Assembly: GCA_032622095.1 (NCBI GenBank)
Contig: CP136063.1
Coordinates: 28,150,987 to 28,214,986, forward strand
Length of the DNA stretch: 64,000 nt
Direction: 5' to 3'
Source of the DNA: Siphonodentalium dalli
Lineage: Eukaryota; Mollusca; Scaphopoda; Gadilida; Siphonodentaliidae
A model generated the notes under the pieces. That model saw only the letters and a list, made by a program, of their open reading frames with translations, was not told the DNA's origin and ran no database searches. Positions 12,010 through 22,522 of the stretch are shown in pieces. Each line of letters opens with the position of its first letter. The stretch's first letter is position 1. The position numbers and the translations under genes are program-made.

Positions 12010-12250
12010 CTTTACTGCTGTAAATGGTGTGACTAATCTTTTCATAAAATACAGTCATACTAGAAACATAAATATTATACTTATTCTTCTGAATATCTTC
12101 GCACGCGATATCAATCCTTTTTAAGAATTCCAACTGCAATTTCGGGTCTCGCCAGACAAATGTTCAATACCGAATCTAAACACCTAGATGCTGTATCTCC
12201 ACCGTTCGTATACTAGCTCGTTGATTTTAAACGGGAAACAACGGAAAATG
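12010..12250 (+). pseudogene. Polinton packaging ATPase, C-terminal fragment
   Basis: The plus strand encodes the KYSHTRNINIILILQNIF segment and then, after frameshifts, GLARQMFNTESKHLDAV. The mirrored copy at 21,872-22,147 (minus) keeps a single frame with RTISLKLSYLILFKNPRV, GLARQMF and YSLVDFK, which is the usual C-terminal third of Polinton ATPases. The first ~15 codons repeat what the first fragment already contains, so this is a partly overlapping duplicate and not simply the other half of a split gene. Confidence 0.75.
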
Positions 12251-12267
12251 TGCGCCTGTGTTTGTGC

Positions 12268-12471
12268 TTAAATAGCTATTTGTGAGTGACGAAATTTCAA
12301 CCATGTCAAAACTTCTGAAGAGGAACATGGGTATTTAACTTGGTTAGTGCATCTCCCACCTCTTAAAGCTGTATAAACTAGCTTTGCACAACGCCGACAA
12401 TGATTTAATAAATTTTGTATCGCTGACTGATGCTCATATATACTAGATGGAACGTACCGATCTCGACCGGA
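12268..12471 (-). CDS. Small conserved frame between ATPase and integrase, unrecognised
   Basis: From a methionine at 12,471 the minus strand reads MSGRDRYVPSSIYEHQ and CRRCAKLVYTALRGGR, ending at 12,268. A longer frame extends upstream to 12,642 without the same coding look. The mirrored copy near 21,680-21,860 keeps the first ~30 codons but has a one-base loss inside the CRRC segment. The frame points away from the centre, opposite to the flanking genes. I cannot assign it; it might be a small Polinton regulatory or virion protein, or chance. Confidence 0.35.
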   Translation of the reverse strand, partial: SGRDRYVPSSIYEHQSAIQNLLNHCRRCAKLVYTALRGGRCTNQVKYPCSSSEVLTWLKFRHSQIAI

Positions 12472-12913
12472 CATAAGAATAAACTTGTTAAATATAAGAA
12501 TCAAATCTGTAAATCTGGAATCTGTAAAGCAAGGTCTTGTATAGTCTAAAGAAGAGAAAACGCCTGTTGCGATCAGATGGATTTCTTGTAACTTTATTGA
12601 AAAGTATAGTCCCAATTTTGAGCAGTCTTCTGGTGGTCTCATTCAATAAATAGAACACACACGAAAATTATTTTAATTGACCCTAAGTTCTGGAAGAACG
12701 GATTTAATATTGGAGGAAACTATCGTTATTCGTCCACGGCATCAGTTTCAGATTGACTTGTTTGATGTTAAGTCGCCGGAAGAGGAGAACGATAATTTTA
12801 AATATATATATATAAATATTCATCTGTATCGATGCGTTCACAAAAATAGTTTGGGCTGTCCCGATGTTAACCAAATTCGGTTCAGACTAAATTAAGGCTT
12901 TCCATATACTTAA

Positions 12914-13445
12914 ATATACGGGCGGCGTCGGAGGTGGATATGCTGTTGAAATATTCACCTCCACCAAAAACCGCCATAAACAGGAGGAATAGTAGGATAT
13001 AGACAGACTTTGTTCTTATGCTAATCAGAAATATTGCATAAACAGTATGCTGTTACCAATTTGATCCCTTTGTTATGTAAACAAAAGCAAAAATAAAAAG
13101 AAAACTTTACGTTCCATGGTTTTTGTTTAGCTCCGGATATGGTAAACATAAACAGCGTTATTTGTTACTGTCTTCTTTATATGGAAAAAATAGAGAGCGT
13201 TTATATAATTTGTGTGTGATTCACCAATAGAATTGCGCTGTGTTATGTAAACAGAAGCACAACTTCTGTAACACAAGCAGTCTCTTCTTTATTTACACCA
13301 TCGCACGTTTTGGCGACAATATACTATTTACGAGCTGATTATGTTTGGCGTATGAGCGGAACTGTATATATATATTTTGATGTTCCTTCTGTTGATGACG
13401 ATTTGAACAAATATTAATATTTCTGCAACGAACGCCCCCGTGCCT
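12914..13445 (+). mobile_element. TTAA-flanked MITE, copy 1 inside the integrase
   Basis: The 532-base insert lies between TTAA at 12,910-12,913 and TTAA at 13,446-13,449. Its ends are imperfect inverted repeats around ACGGGCGGC...GCCCCCGT. Removing it rejoins the integrase reading (KAFHIL to the next core segment). It shares most of its length with the insert at 14,070-14,598, including ccgccataaacag, cagaagcacaac and ctatttacgagctgattatg. TTAA targets are typical of piggyBac and Kolobok-type elements; no transposase is encoded. Confidence 0.75.
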
Positions 13446-14069
13446 TTAATAGAAATATGATATTCCGTGATCTGTTCTTGTAGACTGAGGGGATCGAAAA
13501 ATAAGAATATTCAGTTCTTTACTTCCCAAAATGATTATGTCAAATTTGTGATCATTGAACGATCATCGGACTCTAATGAGTCGTATGTGGAGATATTTTA
13601 CAAAGAATAACACTTTTCGTCATATCGAGATGCCTCAATGTCTACTCGACAGTTACAGTTCTTCTTATTATAGAAGTATCGGTATGACCCCAAGAAATGT
13701 CACACATGATAAAGTCGGGGATGTGTGGTGGAATCTATATGGTAAACACACGACTCCACGATCGCTCGTGGCTGAAAGAAAACTACCCTTTTCTGTCGGT
13801 GATTTAGTGAGAATCTCACACATGAAAAGAGTATTTAAAAAACAGAAAGGATACGAAGCTAACTGGTTCTCGCGAATTGTTCAGAACTACTGAGGTTCTG
13901 AGGACCACACCAACGACTTTCTGCTTGGGTGACTATTTGGGCCAAGATCTAGATGGTACTTTCTACCTGGAAGATATTCAGAAAGTTAGTGAACCAAAGG
14001 TTTCAAGATTGAACATTTTTTAAAGAGAAAATATAAATTCTTTGTTAAATTTCTTGGATATCCATTTAA

Positions 14070-14598
14070 AGATACGGGCGACCTTGGTGGTGGGTATGCT
14101 GTTAAAATATGCACTTCCGTCACAAACCGCCATAAACAGAAAGAATAGTAAAATATAGAAAAACTTTTTGTTCTGTATCCCAATCAGAAATATGGCGTAA
14201 CGGTATGTTATTGTCAGTTTTGTTTGCTATGTTATGTAAACAAAAGCAAAAAAGTTACGTTTCCTGGCTTTTGTTTAGATCCGGATAGGGTAAACATAAA
14301 GAGCGTTATGTGTTATTGTTTTCCTGATATGGAAATAATAAAGAGCGTTTATATCATTTGTGTGTGATTAACCAATATAATTGCGCTGTGTTATGTAAAC
14401 AGAAGAACAACCTCTGTAACACGAGCAGGCTCTAGCCTACGTACACCATCGTACGTCTTGACGACAATATACTATTTACACGCTGATTATGTTTGGCATA
14501 TGAACAAAACTTTATATATATATATATTTTATTATTCCTTCTGTTGATGGTGATTTGAACAAACATGAATATTTATGCAACGAACACCGCCCGTGCCT
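14070..14598 (+). mobile_element. TTAA-type MITE, copy 2 inside the integrase chromodomain
   Basis: The 529-base insert begins after TTAA at 14,066-14,069; the right side reads TTTATG, so the duplication has a change. It interrupts the chromodomain between GYP and FNA. It carries two ataaagagcg motifs (near 14,297 and 14,338), a tatatata run near its right end, and inverted ends around ACGGGCG. It is about 80-85% like copy 1 by eye. Confidence 0.72.
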
Positions 14599-14603
14599 TT
14601 ATG

Positions 14604-14783
14604 TTCAACGCCTGACTTCATACAAGGGAGTTAATTGATGGAACAGAATAGTGACAATGCGAGTCGTAGTTCGTGGTGTTGGATCGACTTCAGTAAGGAG
14701 CAAGTTACTTACATTATTGTTTTCTACTTTATAACAGCGGCTGCTGTGTTAATTACATCACTCAACAACGGAGATGAGCAACT
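14604..14783 (+). other. Segment between integrase and penton remnants
   Basis: A frame opening at 14,635-14,638 reads MEQNSDNASRSSWCWIDF and continues over the start of the penton gene in another phase. It has hydrophobic residues (YIIVFYFITAAAVLI) but is not preserved in the mirrored arm. I treat it as probably not a gene. Confidence 0.3.
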
Positions 14784-15600
14784 GTGGACAGCCCGTCAGT
14801 TGAATCATCCAGCAAGAAATTTTTGTTTTGGATGTACATTACTCTCCAGAGCAATTCTTCTAGGGTGTATTATCTGAACAATACGATAGCCAAATTCACG
14901 ACTAAACTGCCCACTTCGACCAACCTAGAAGGAAAATGGGAGGTATGGCTCGCTGAGATGCAATTTCCATATTCGTGGTTTAACATTTCTGGTGATGAAA
15001 TTTTGGTTCAAGATAATCAAAATGCTACGTGAGCTGGAATTACCACGTGACTGGCGGACAAACACTAATGTCGCATTCACCTACAACGAAGCTACACAAC
15101 TTTTAGATATGTCTGTCAGGGAAAGAACGATGGTTAAAGTCAGTTAATTGTTCGCGCATACCACGGACCTAGACGACCGCGGAATGAAGACAAGATATCA
15201 CGAATCTGGACGACCCGTCAATATCACTAGGAATAAATTATGTTCTGTGTAATTGTATTCAGACGTGGTGATATAACAAATCATCGGAGACACATACGTT
15301 CCGCTGCTTCAAATGCATGGTCGGGTTCACCAAAAACTACGGGGAGCAATGCAGTCGAATTTTCAACCGAATTTATTACCTACATATCAATAAGAAGTTC
15401 ATATATTCCAATGGGATCATTAAAATCACCTCAACGTGTCGTAAATCCCATTCTTAGCCGGTATATCAGTGGTGCCGTTAAATTTTCGCTCACTGTTGTG
15501 ACGGTAGACTGTGTGATGTTTACTATAGGAAACATGTTGTCAGGTTTTCTTTTTTCAGAGGAGCTAGAACTCAGAGGGGATACGGTAGTATTTTCGTAGT
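14784..15600 (+). pseudogene. Polinton minor capsid (penton-like) protein
   Basis: The N-terminal part reads MYITLQSNSSRVYYLNNT, FTTKLPTSTNLEGKWEVWLA and EMQFPYSWFNI, the pattern of Polinton penton/minor capsid proteins (Y.TL.SNSS..YYP.NT...F...L...I.L.G.WEV.L.E..YP). This single-jelly-roll protein would sit at capsid vertices. After a stop at 15,030 the reading continues in other frames: ELPRDWRTNTYVAFTYNE around 15,035-15,090 (cleaner in the mirrored copy), and GDITNHRRHIRSAAS around 15,262. It lies between integrase and PX, a common Polinton order, and is broken by at least two frame changes. Confidence 0.75.
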
Positions 15601-15840
15601 ATTCAAAAGGCTTTAATACCATTGATGAAAACAGCTGGCAAACATCTGCTTTCTAATGGGATAGGCTTGGCCAGTGATTTGATTGAAGGCAGCAACTTCA
15701 AGGATTCGTTAGAAAAAAGATGGGAACAAGCCAGCAGGAGAGTATTGAATGATCACACTGGGGTCAACCCTACACGACGCAAGAAGATCAGAATGAAAGT
15801 TGTTTCCTATAATATTAAGGACATATTTTGGTTGACATAA
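15590..15840 (+). pseudogene. Polinton PX-type small virion protein
   Basis: The frame reads YFRSIQKALIPLMKTAGKHL, then LSNGIGLASDLIEGSNFKDS and a basic end, NPTRRKKIRMKV, stopping at 15,840. A glycine-containing hydrophobic segment (G..L...G...ASD...G.NF) followed by a basic tail is the usual look of Polinton PX proteins, which resemble adenovirus core/pX-type small proteins. The upstream portion has an in-frame stop near 15,598, so a start at the internal methionine (about 15,625) is possible. The copy in the other arm (18,308-18,560) is nearly identical and is open through the same stretch. Confidence 0.65.
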
Positions 15841-15885
15841 TGTCTCTCATAAAAACCAAAGACGACAGAGAGCGTTAGCTGTGAA

Positions 15886-16850
15886 ATGAATCTCTTTACC
15901 CTACCGCCGAACCAGACCTTGGTTCTTGAATCATCTTGGATAGAATGCAGACCTGTAACTCACAGTAGTCCTATAGAATCGAAGCTGACTTCTTTGATCT
16001 ATACAATTATCATATTCATGTTCAGTTTAATATAGTGAGAAATGACGGGGAAGATCTTGCGATTTGGACTAATGTCACCCCTGTTAACAATTTTCTCAAT
16101 AGTATGTTTTCGCAAGTAGACATATCAATAAAAGATCAATTGAGGCCCAATCCACGAACACTTACCCGTCTAGCACCTCTCTACAGTCCTTATTCAGTTT
16201 CGCAGCTGAGTAACATTTGTTGGATCAAGGACACTACCACTGAAATTGAGACTACTAGGAAATCAAAATGCCGGGTACAAGCTCAGGAAAGAAATGTCGG
16301 CGAACAGTAAGTACTTGGACATGATTGGAAAATTAAACCTCAGCGTTTTTAATCAAAACTAATATTTGACAAATGGTGTAAATCTTCTTTTCGAAATTAA
16401 TTCGATCTAAAGATTCGTTCTGTTTGTTGTCATCAGAGGCCGACGGTACCTACAAGGTGAACGTTAAAGAAGTTACTTTATTTGTCCATTCAACCACTGT
16501 CAATTTAACTATACTAAATACTATGAAAAGCGGAAATCTCATGTATCCTATACAGCGAGTGGTTTACAATACTTTATCGGTTCCTGACGACACTTATTTC
16601 AAGGTCGAGTCCCGCGTCATGTAGTCGTCTGATGCGTGGACAACGAATCATGCAAAGGAGCAGTTGACAAAACCTTTTCAATCTGAAGAATTATAACATT
16701 CGTTCCCTAACTCGATCCCTGGATGGAATTTATATACACAGCAAGCACATAAAGCCTGATTTTTTAAATGAAGCTATGGCTACATTGCCTAATAGATTTT
16801 GTTATTTTGAGAAACAAAAACAAACAAACAAACTGAAAGCAAGAAAATAA
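15886..16850 (+). pseudogene. Polinton major capsid protein (double jelly roll), C-terminally truncated
   Basis: The start at 15,886 gives MNLFTLPPNQTLVLESSWIE, the usual N-terminus of invertebrate Polinton capsid proteins (often annotated F54H12.2-like). A frameshift follows, then FNIVRNDGEDLAIW and VTPVNNFLNSMFSQVDISI at 16,025-16,130, RPNPRTLTRLAPLYSPYS (a degraded stretch), GKLNLSVFNQ near 16,325, SSEADGTYKVNVKEVTLFV at about 16,430-16,490, YPIQRV, and in yet another frame FNLKNYNIRSLTRSLDG near 16,675-16,725. The sequence leaves the family near ALPNRF-type residues at about 16,800; the last ~100-130 residues of the normal protein are absent and replaced by the AT-rich centre of the palindrome. 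The gene order PX then capsid protein is typical. Confidence 0.85.
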
Positions 16851-16939
16851 TATCTTGGGAGTATACCTAGATAATTTTCTTACATCACGTTTTTCTGATA
16901 TTTGAAAAATTTATTTTTTATATAAATATAAATTCTTAA

Positions 16940-17235
16940 TATGAGAATATTTTTCCTAATGTTTTCTAAGAACTATTTAAATATTGGTTCTTAGATTTGC
17001 TAACAGTAAGATTTCTTAAATCCTAGAAAAATACATTCTATACATATGAGAATATTTTTCCTAATGTTTTCTAAGAACTATTTAAATATTGGTTCTTAGA
17101 TTTGCTAACAGTAAGATTTCTTAAATCCTAGAAATATACATTCTAGGATTTAAGAAATCTTACTGTTAGCAAATATAAGAACCAATATTTAAATAGTTCT
17201 TAGAAAACATTAGGAAAAATATTCTCATCTTAAGA
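16940..17235. repeat. Centre of the Polinton palindrome: ~90-bp stem with ~9-base loop
   Basis: gatttcttaaatcctaga ending at about 17,132 and its complement tctaggatttaagaaatc beginning at about 17,142 are separated by aatatacat. Complementarity continues outwards almost without mismatch (one cluster at ttagatttg versus atatttg). The left side carries the stem sequence twice in tandem. Such a stem would extrude as a cruciform in DNA or fold back in single strands. Confidence 0.9.
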
Positions 17236-17434
17236 ATTTATATTTATATAAAAAAAAAAAATTCAAATATCAGAAAAACGTGATGTAAGAAAATTATCCA
17301 GGTATACTCCCAAGATAATATTTTCTTGCTTTAAGTTTGTTTGTTTGTTTGTTTTTGTTTCTCAAAATAACAAAATATTTTTGGCAATGTAGCCATAGCT
17401 TCATTTTTAAAATCAGACTTTATGTGCTTGCTGG

Positions 17435-18263
17435 GTATATAAACTCCAAACAGAGATCGAGTTAGGGAACGAATGTTATAATTCTTCAGATTGAAAAGGT
17501 CTTGTCAACTGCTCCTTTGCATGATTCGTTGGTTAGCGACAAACTGCCGTCAGGAACTGATAAGTATTGTAAACCACTCGCTGTATAGGATACATGAGAT
17601 TTCCGCTTTTCATAGTATTTAGTATCGTTAAATTGACAGTGGTCGAATGGACAAATAGAGTAAATTCTTTAACGTTCACCTTGTAGGTACCGTCGGCCTC
17701 TGATGACAACAAACAGAACGAATCTTTAGATCGAATTAATTTCAAAAGAAGATTTACACCATTTGTCAAATATCAGTTTTGATTAAAAAGCTGAGGTTTA
17801 ATTTTCCAATCATGTCCAAGTCCTTACTGTTCGCCGACATGTCTTTCCTGAGCTTGTATCCGGCATTTTGATATCCTAGTAGTCTCAATTTCAGTGGTAG
17901 TGTCCTTGATCCAACAAATGTTACCCAGCTGCGAATCTTTTACCGGTTGGGCGAAACTGATTAAGGTCTGTAGAGAGGTGCTACACGGGTAAGTGTTCGT
18001 GGATTGGGCCTCAATTTTATTGATACGTCTACTTGAGAAAACATACTATTGAGAAAATTGTTAACAGGGGTGACATTAGTCCAAATCGCAAGATCTTCCC
18101 CGTCATTTCTCACTATATTAAACTGAACATGAATATGATAATTGTATAGATCAAAGAAGTCAGCTTCGATTCTATAGGACTACTGTGAGTTACAGGTCTG
18201 CATTCTATCCAAGATGATTCAAGAACCAAGGTCTGGTTCGGCGGTAGGGTAAAGAGATTCATT
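17435..18263 (-). pseudogene. Mirror copy of the truncated major capsid protein
   Basis: The minus-strand start at 18,263 corresponds to 15,886 in the other arm. This copy keeps a cleaner middle: TNGVNLLLKLIRSKDSFCLL followed by SSEADGTYKVNVKEFTLFV (17,533-17,769), the signature of Polinton double-jelly-roll capsid proteins. A change near 17,545-17,560 replaces the LSVPDDTYFKV-type segment seen in the left arm. Like its twin it lacks the C-terminus. The residues around VTPVNN lie near 18,060-18,090 and are degraded by small indels. Confidence 0.82.
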
Positions 18264-18307
18264 TCACAGCTAACGCTCTCTGTCGTCTTTGGTTTTTATG
18301 AGAGACA

Positions 18308-18560
18308 TTATGTCAACCAAAATATGTCCTTAATATTATAGGAAACAACTTTCATTCTGATCTTCTTGCGTCGTGTAGGGTTGATCCCAGTGTGATCATT
18401 CAATACTCTCCTGCTGGCTTGTTCCCATCTTTTCTCTAACGAATCCTTGAAGTTGCTGCCTTCAATCAAATCACTGGCCAAGCCTATCCCATTAGAAAGC
18501 AGATGTTTGCCAGCTGTTTTCATCAATGGTATTAAAGCCTTTTGAATACTACGAAAATAC
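18308..18560 (-). pseudogene. Mirror copy of PX
   Basis: The frame is the same as at 15,590-15,840, with one visible residue change near the basic tail (GINPTRR instead of GVNPTRR). It is followed by the capsid gene in the same direction. Confidence 0.62.
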
Positions 18561-18564
18561 TACC

Positions 18565-19345
18565 GTATCCCCTCTGAGTTCTAGCTTCTCTGAAAAAAGA
18601 AAATGGAAAACCTGCCAACTTGTTTCCTATAGTAAACATCACACAGTCTACCGTCACAACAGTGAGCGAAAATGTAACGGCACCACTGATTTACCGGCTA
18701 AGAATGGGATTTACGACACGTTGATGTCATTTTAATGATCCCAATGGAATATATGAACTTCTTATTGATATGTAGGTAATAAATTCGGTTGAAAATTCGA
18801 CTGCATTGCTCCCCCGTAGTTTTTGGTGAACGCGACCATACGTTTGAAGCAGCGGAACGTATGTGTCTCCGATGATTTGTTATATCACCACGTCTGAATA
18901 CAATTACACAGAAAATAATTTATTCCTAGTGATATTGACGTGTCGACCAGATTCGTGATATCTTGTCTTCATTCCGCGGTCGTCTAGGCCCGTGGTATGC
19001 GCGAACAATTCACTGACTTTAACCATCGTTCTTTCCCTGACAGACATATCTAAAAGTTGTGTAGCTTCGTTGTAGGTGAATGCGACATAAGTATTTGTCC
19101 GCCAGTCACGTGGTAATTCCAGCTCACGTAGCATTTTGATTATCTTGAACCAAAAGTTCATCACCAGAAATGTTAAACCACGAATATGGAAATTGCATCT
19201 CAGCGAGCCATACCTCCAATTTTCCTTCTAGGTTGGTCGAAGTGGGCAGTTTAGTCGTGAATTTGGCTATTGTATTGTTCAGATAATACACCCTAGAAGA
19301 ATTGCTCTGGCGAGTAATATACATCCAAAACAAAAAATTCTTGCT
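18565..19345 (-). pseudogene. Mirror copy of the penton-like minor capsid protein
   Basis: 19,124-19,333 reads MFWMYITRQSNSSRVYYLNN, FTTKLP and EMQFPYSWFNISGDE. 18,904-19,164 then reads ELPRDWRTNTYVAFTYNEAT, LLDMSVRERTMVKVSELF and HTTGLDDRGMKTRYHESG in one frame, which in the left arm is interrupted. The remainder is frameshifted. The comparison shows that the two arms decayed independently after they formed. Confidence 0.72.
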
Positions 19346-19572
19346 GGATGATTCGTGATCAATATACCGACTGACGGGCTGTCCACAGTTGCTGATCTCC
19401 GTTGTTACGTGATATAATTAACACAGCAGCCCTTGTTATAAAGTAGAAAACAATAATTTAAGTAACTTGCTCCTTACTGAAGTCGATCCAACACCACGAA
19501 CTACGACTCGCATTGTCACTATTCTGTTCCATCAATTAACTCGCTTGTATGTAGTCAGGCGTTGAACCTAAA

Positions 19573-20103
19573 GGCACGGGCGGTGTTCGTTGCAGAAATA
19601 TTCATGTTTGTTCAAATCACTATCAACAGAAGGAATAATAAAATATATATATATATATATAAAGTTTTATTCATATGCCAAACATAGTCAGCATGTAAAT
19701 AGTATATTGTCGTCAAGACGTACGATGATGTACGTAGGCTAGAGCCTGCTCGTGTTACAGAGGTTGTGCTTCTGTTTACATAACACAGCGCAATTATATT
19801 GGTTAATCACACACAAATGATATAAACGCTCTTTATTATTTCCATATCAGGAAAACAATAACACATAAGGCTCTTTATGTTTACACTATCCGGATCTAAA
19901 CAAAGGCCAGGAAACGTAACTTTTTTGCTTTTGTTTACATAACAAAGCAAACAAAACTGACAATAACATACTGTTTATACCATATTTCTGATTGGTATAA
20001 AGAACAAAGTTTTTCTATATTTGACTATTCTTTCTGTTTATGGCGGTTTTTGACGAAAGTGAATATTTTAACAGCATACCCACCACCAAGGCCGCCCGTA
20101 TCT
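19573..20103 (-). mobile_element. Mirror copy of MITE 2 in the integrase
   Basis: It begins next to TTAA at 20,104-20,107 and ends at about 19,573, beside CTAAAG. It sits at the same integrase codon position as the left-arm copy at 14,070-14,598. Confidence 0.72.
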
Positions 20104-20719
20104 TTAAATGGATATCCAAGAAATTTAACAAAGAATTTATATTTTCTCTTTAAAAAATGTTCAATCTTGAAACCTTTGGTTCACTAACATTCTGAATATC
20201 TTCCAGGTAAAAAGTACCATCTAGATCTTGGCCCAAATAGTCACCCAAGCGGAAGGTCGTTGGTGCAGTCCTCAGAACCTCTGTAATTCTGAACAATTCA
20301 CGAGAACCAGTATCCTTTCTGTTTTTTAAATACTCTTTTCATGTGTGAGATTCTCACTAAATCACCGACAGAAAAGGGTAGTTTTCTTTCAGCCGCGAGC
20401 GATCGTGGAGTCGTGTGTTTACCATATAGATTCCACCACACATCCCCGACTTTATCATGTGTGACATTTCTTGGGGTCATACCGATACTTCTATAATAAG
20501 AAGAACTGTAACTGTCGAGTAGACATTGAGGCATCTCGATATGACGAAAAGTGTTATTCTTTGTAAAATATCTCCACATACGACTCATTAGAGTCCGATG
20601 ATCGTTCAATGATCACAAATTTGACATAATCATTTTGGGAAGTAAAGAACTGAATATTCTTATTTTTTAGATCCCCTCGGTCTACAAGAACAGATCCCGG
20701 AATATCATATTTCTATTAA

Positions 20720-21238
20720 AGGCATGGGGGCGTTCGTTGCAGAAATATTAAACAAAAATTAAATCGTCATCAACAGAAGGAACATCAAAATATATATATA
20801 CAGTTTCGCTCATACGCCAAACATAATCAGCGCGTAAATAGTATATTGTCGCCCAGACGTACCATGGTGTACTTAAAGAAGAGATTGCTCGTGTTACAGA
20901 AGTTGGGCTTCTGTTTACATAACACCTCAATTATATTGGTGAATCACACACAAATGATATAAACGCTCTTTATTATTTCCATATAAAGAAGACAGTAACA
21001 AATAACGCTCTTTATGTTTACCATATCCAGAGCTAAACAAAAGCCGTGGAACGTAAAATTTTATTTTTATTTTTGCTTTTGTTTACACAACAAAGGGATC
21101 AAATTGACAACATCATACTGTTTATGCAATATTTCTGATTAGCATAAGAACAAATCTGTCTATATCCTACTATTCCTTCTGTTTTTGGTGGAGGTGAATA
21201 TTTCAACAGCATATCCACCTCCGACGCCGCCTGTATAT
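20720..21238 (-). mobile_element. Mirror copy of MITE 1 in the integrase
   Basis: It lies between TTAA at 20,716-20,719 and TTAA at 21,239-21,242. The position in the integrase is identical to that of the left-arm copy at 12,914-13,445. Confidence 0.75.
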
Positions 21239-21871
21239 TTAAGTATATGGAAAGCCTTGATCTAGTCTGAACCATATTTGGTTAACATCGGGACAGCCCA
21301 AACTATTTTTGTGAACGCATCGATACCAATGAATATATATATATATATATATTTAAAATTATCATTCTCCTCTTCCGGCGACTTAACATCAAACAAGTCG
21401 ATCTGAAACTGATGCCATGGACGAATAACGATAGTTTCCTCCAATATTAAATCCGTTCTTCCAGAACTTAGGGTCAATTAAAATCATTTTCGTGTGTGTT
21501 CTATTTATTGATTGAGACCACCAGAAGACTGCTCAAAATTGGGACTATACTTTTCAATAGAGTTCCTAGAAATCCATCTGATCGCAACAGGCGTTTTCTC
21601 TTCTTTAGACTATACGAGACCTCGCTTTGCGTAAATTACAGATTTGATTCTTATATTTAACAAGTTTATTCTTATGTGCGGTCGAGATCGGTACGTTCCA
21701 TCTAGTATATATGAGCAGCAGTCGGCGATACAAAATCTATTAAATCATTGTCGGCGTGTGCAAAGCTAGTTTATACAGTTTTACGAGGTGGGAGACGCCC
21801 TAACCAAGTTAAATTCCCATGTTCCTCTTCAGAAGTTTTGACATGGTTGAAATTTCATCGCTCACAAATGG

Positions 21872-22165
21872 CTATTTAAGCACATTATCCGTTGTTTCCC
21901 GTTTAAAATCAACGAGCGAGTATCCGAACAGTGGAGATACAGCATCTAGGTGTTTAGATTCGGTATTGAACATTTGTCTGGCGAGACCCGAAATTGAAGT
22001 TTGAACTCTAGGATTCTTAAAAAGGATAAGATATGATAATTTCAAACTTATAGTTCTCTGATTGTTATCGCGTGCGAAGATATTCTGAAGAATAAGTATA
22101 ATATTTATGTTTCTAGTATGACTGTATTTTATGAAAAGATTAGTCACACCATTTACAGCAGTAAA
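21872..22165 (-). pseudogene. Mirror copy of the ATPase C-terminal fragment
   Basis: One open frame reads MTNLFIKYSHTRNINIILIL, then NNQRTISLKLSYLILFKNPR, GLARQMFNTESKHLDAVSPL and FGYSLVDFKRETTDNV. This is the best-preserved piece of the packaging ATPase in the window. The conserved R.ISLN.HYLVLFKNPRD and ARQM patterns of the family are clearly present. Confidence 0.8.
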
Positions 22166-22184
22166 GGGGTGTTTAAACCCGGCT

Positions 22185-22510
22185 CATTAACTGATTCCAC
22201 GGTCAACTGTCACCATAATATATCAATGAGCGCGATAGAAGCATTGACTTATGCATGAATCATTTCGCTAACACACAGACACCAATCGATTCGCTAATGC
22301 CTATTACAATAAACCGAGGGAAAAATAAATACTTCGTTATTATCGCTTTAGATCGGTTCATTTTCAGATGTCGTAGGTCACTAAAATTAGTGGACCCATC
22401 GAAGGTAATTATAAGTAATCGCATCACATATTCCGGTATTTATATATCTACGTATCTATATATATATCTATAAATACTTATTTAACTAATATTTTAATAT
22501 ATATATATAT
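22185..22510 (-). repeat. Mirror copy of the internal subterminal duplicate
   Basis: This is the complement of 11,660-11,985, again separating the two ATPase fragments. A 72-codon frame at 22,255-22,473 is incidental. Confidence 0.6.
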
Positions 22511-22522
22511 ACAAATTAAACA

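Larger units (their letters stand above)
12664..14640 (+). pseudogene. Polinton integrase, split by two MITEs
   Basis: The retroviral-type integrase that inserts the element is recognisable in pieces. 12,677-12,910 covers the first part of the catalytic core: QFQIDLFDVKSPEEENDN with the first catalytic aspartate region (IDLFD), then a degraded KYI..IDAFTK..WAVP stretch that is clean in the other arm. A MITE follows (12,914-13,445). 13,450-13,893 holds the second aspartate region (VDRG in the mirrored arm), SQNDYVK with the catalytic glutamate position altered, then RTLMSRMWRYFTKNN, LLDSYSSSYYRSIGMTP and VWWNLYGKH. A frameshift near 13,880 leads to LRTTPTTFCLGDYLGQDLDG and a chromodomain start ending in KFLGYP at 14,065, where a second MITE is inserted; FNA..LHT resumes at 14,604. 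It cannot make an active protein. Confidence 0.85.
10292..17132 (+). repeat. Left arm of the Polinton palindrome
   Basis: It pairs with 17,142-23,508. The first ~330 bases are AT-rich subterminal sequence with tagatacgtagatatatag units; capsid and ATPase genes then read towards the centre. Near the centre this arm has a block of ~106 bases twice (about 16,940-17,033 and 17,046-17,134) where the other arm has it once. Confidence 0.92.
19550..21480 (-). pseudogene. Mirror copy of the MITE-split integrase
   Basis: 21,262-21,477 reads HQFQIDLFDVKSPEEENDN, then KYIYIYIFIGIDAFTKIVW and AVPMLTKYG, so the first half of the core is in frame here. Between the two MITEs the segment with VDRG and SQNDYVK is at about 20,590-20,700, and RTLMSRMWRYFTKNNTFRH to KKQKGYWFS at 20,298-20,609. 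A deletion near 20,310 removes a few codons (EAN in the other arm). The chromodomain start KFFVKFLGYP abuts the second MITE at about 20,108. Confidence 0.82.
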
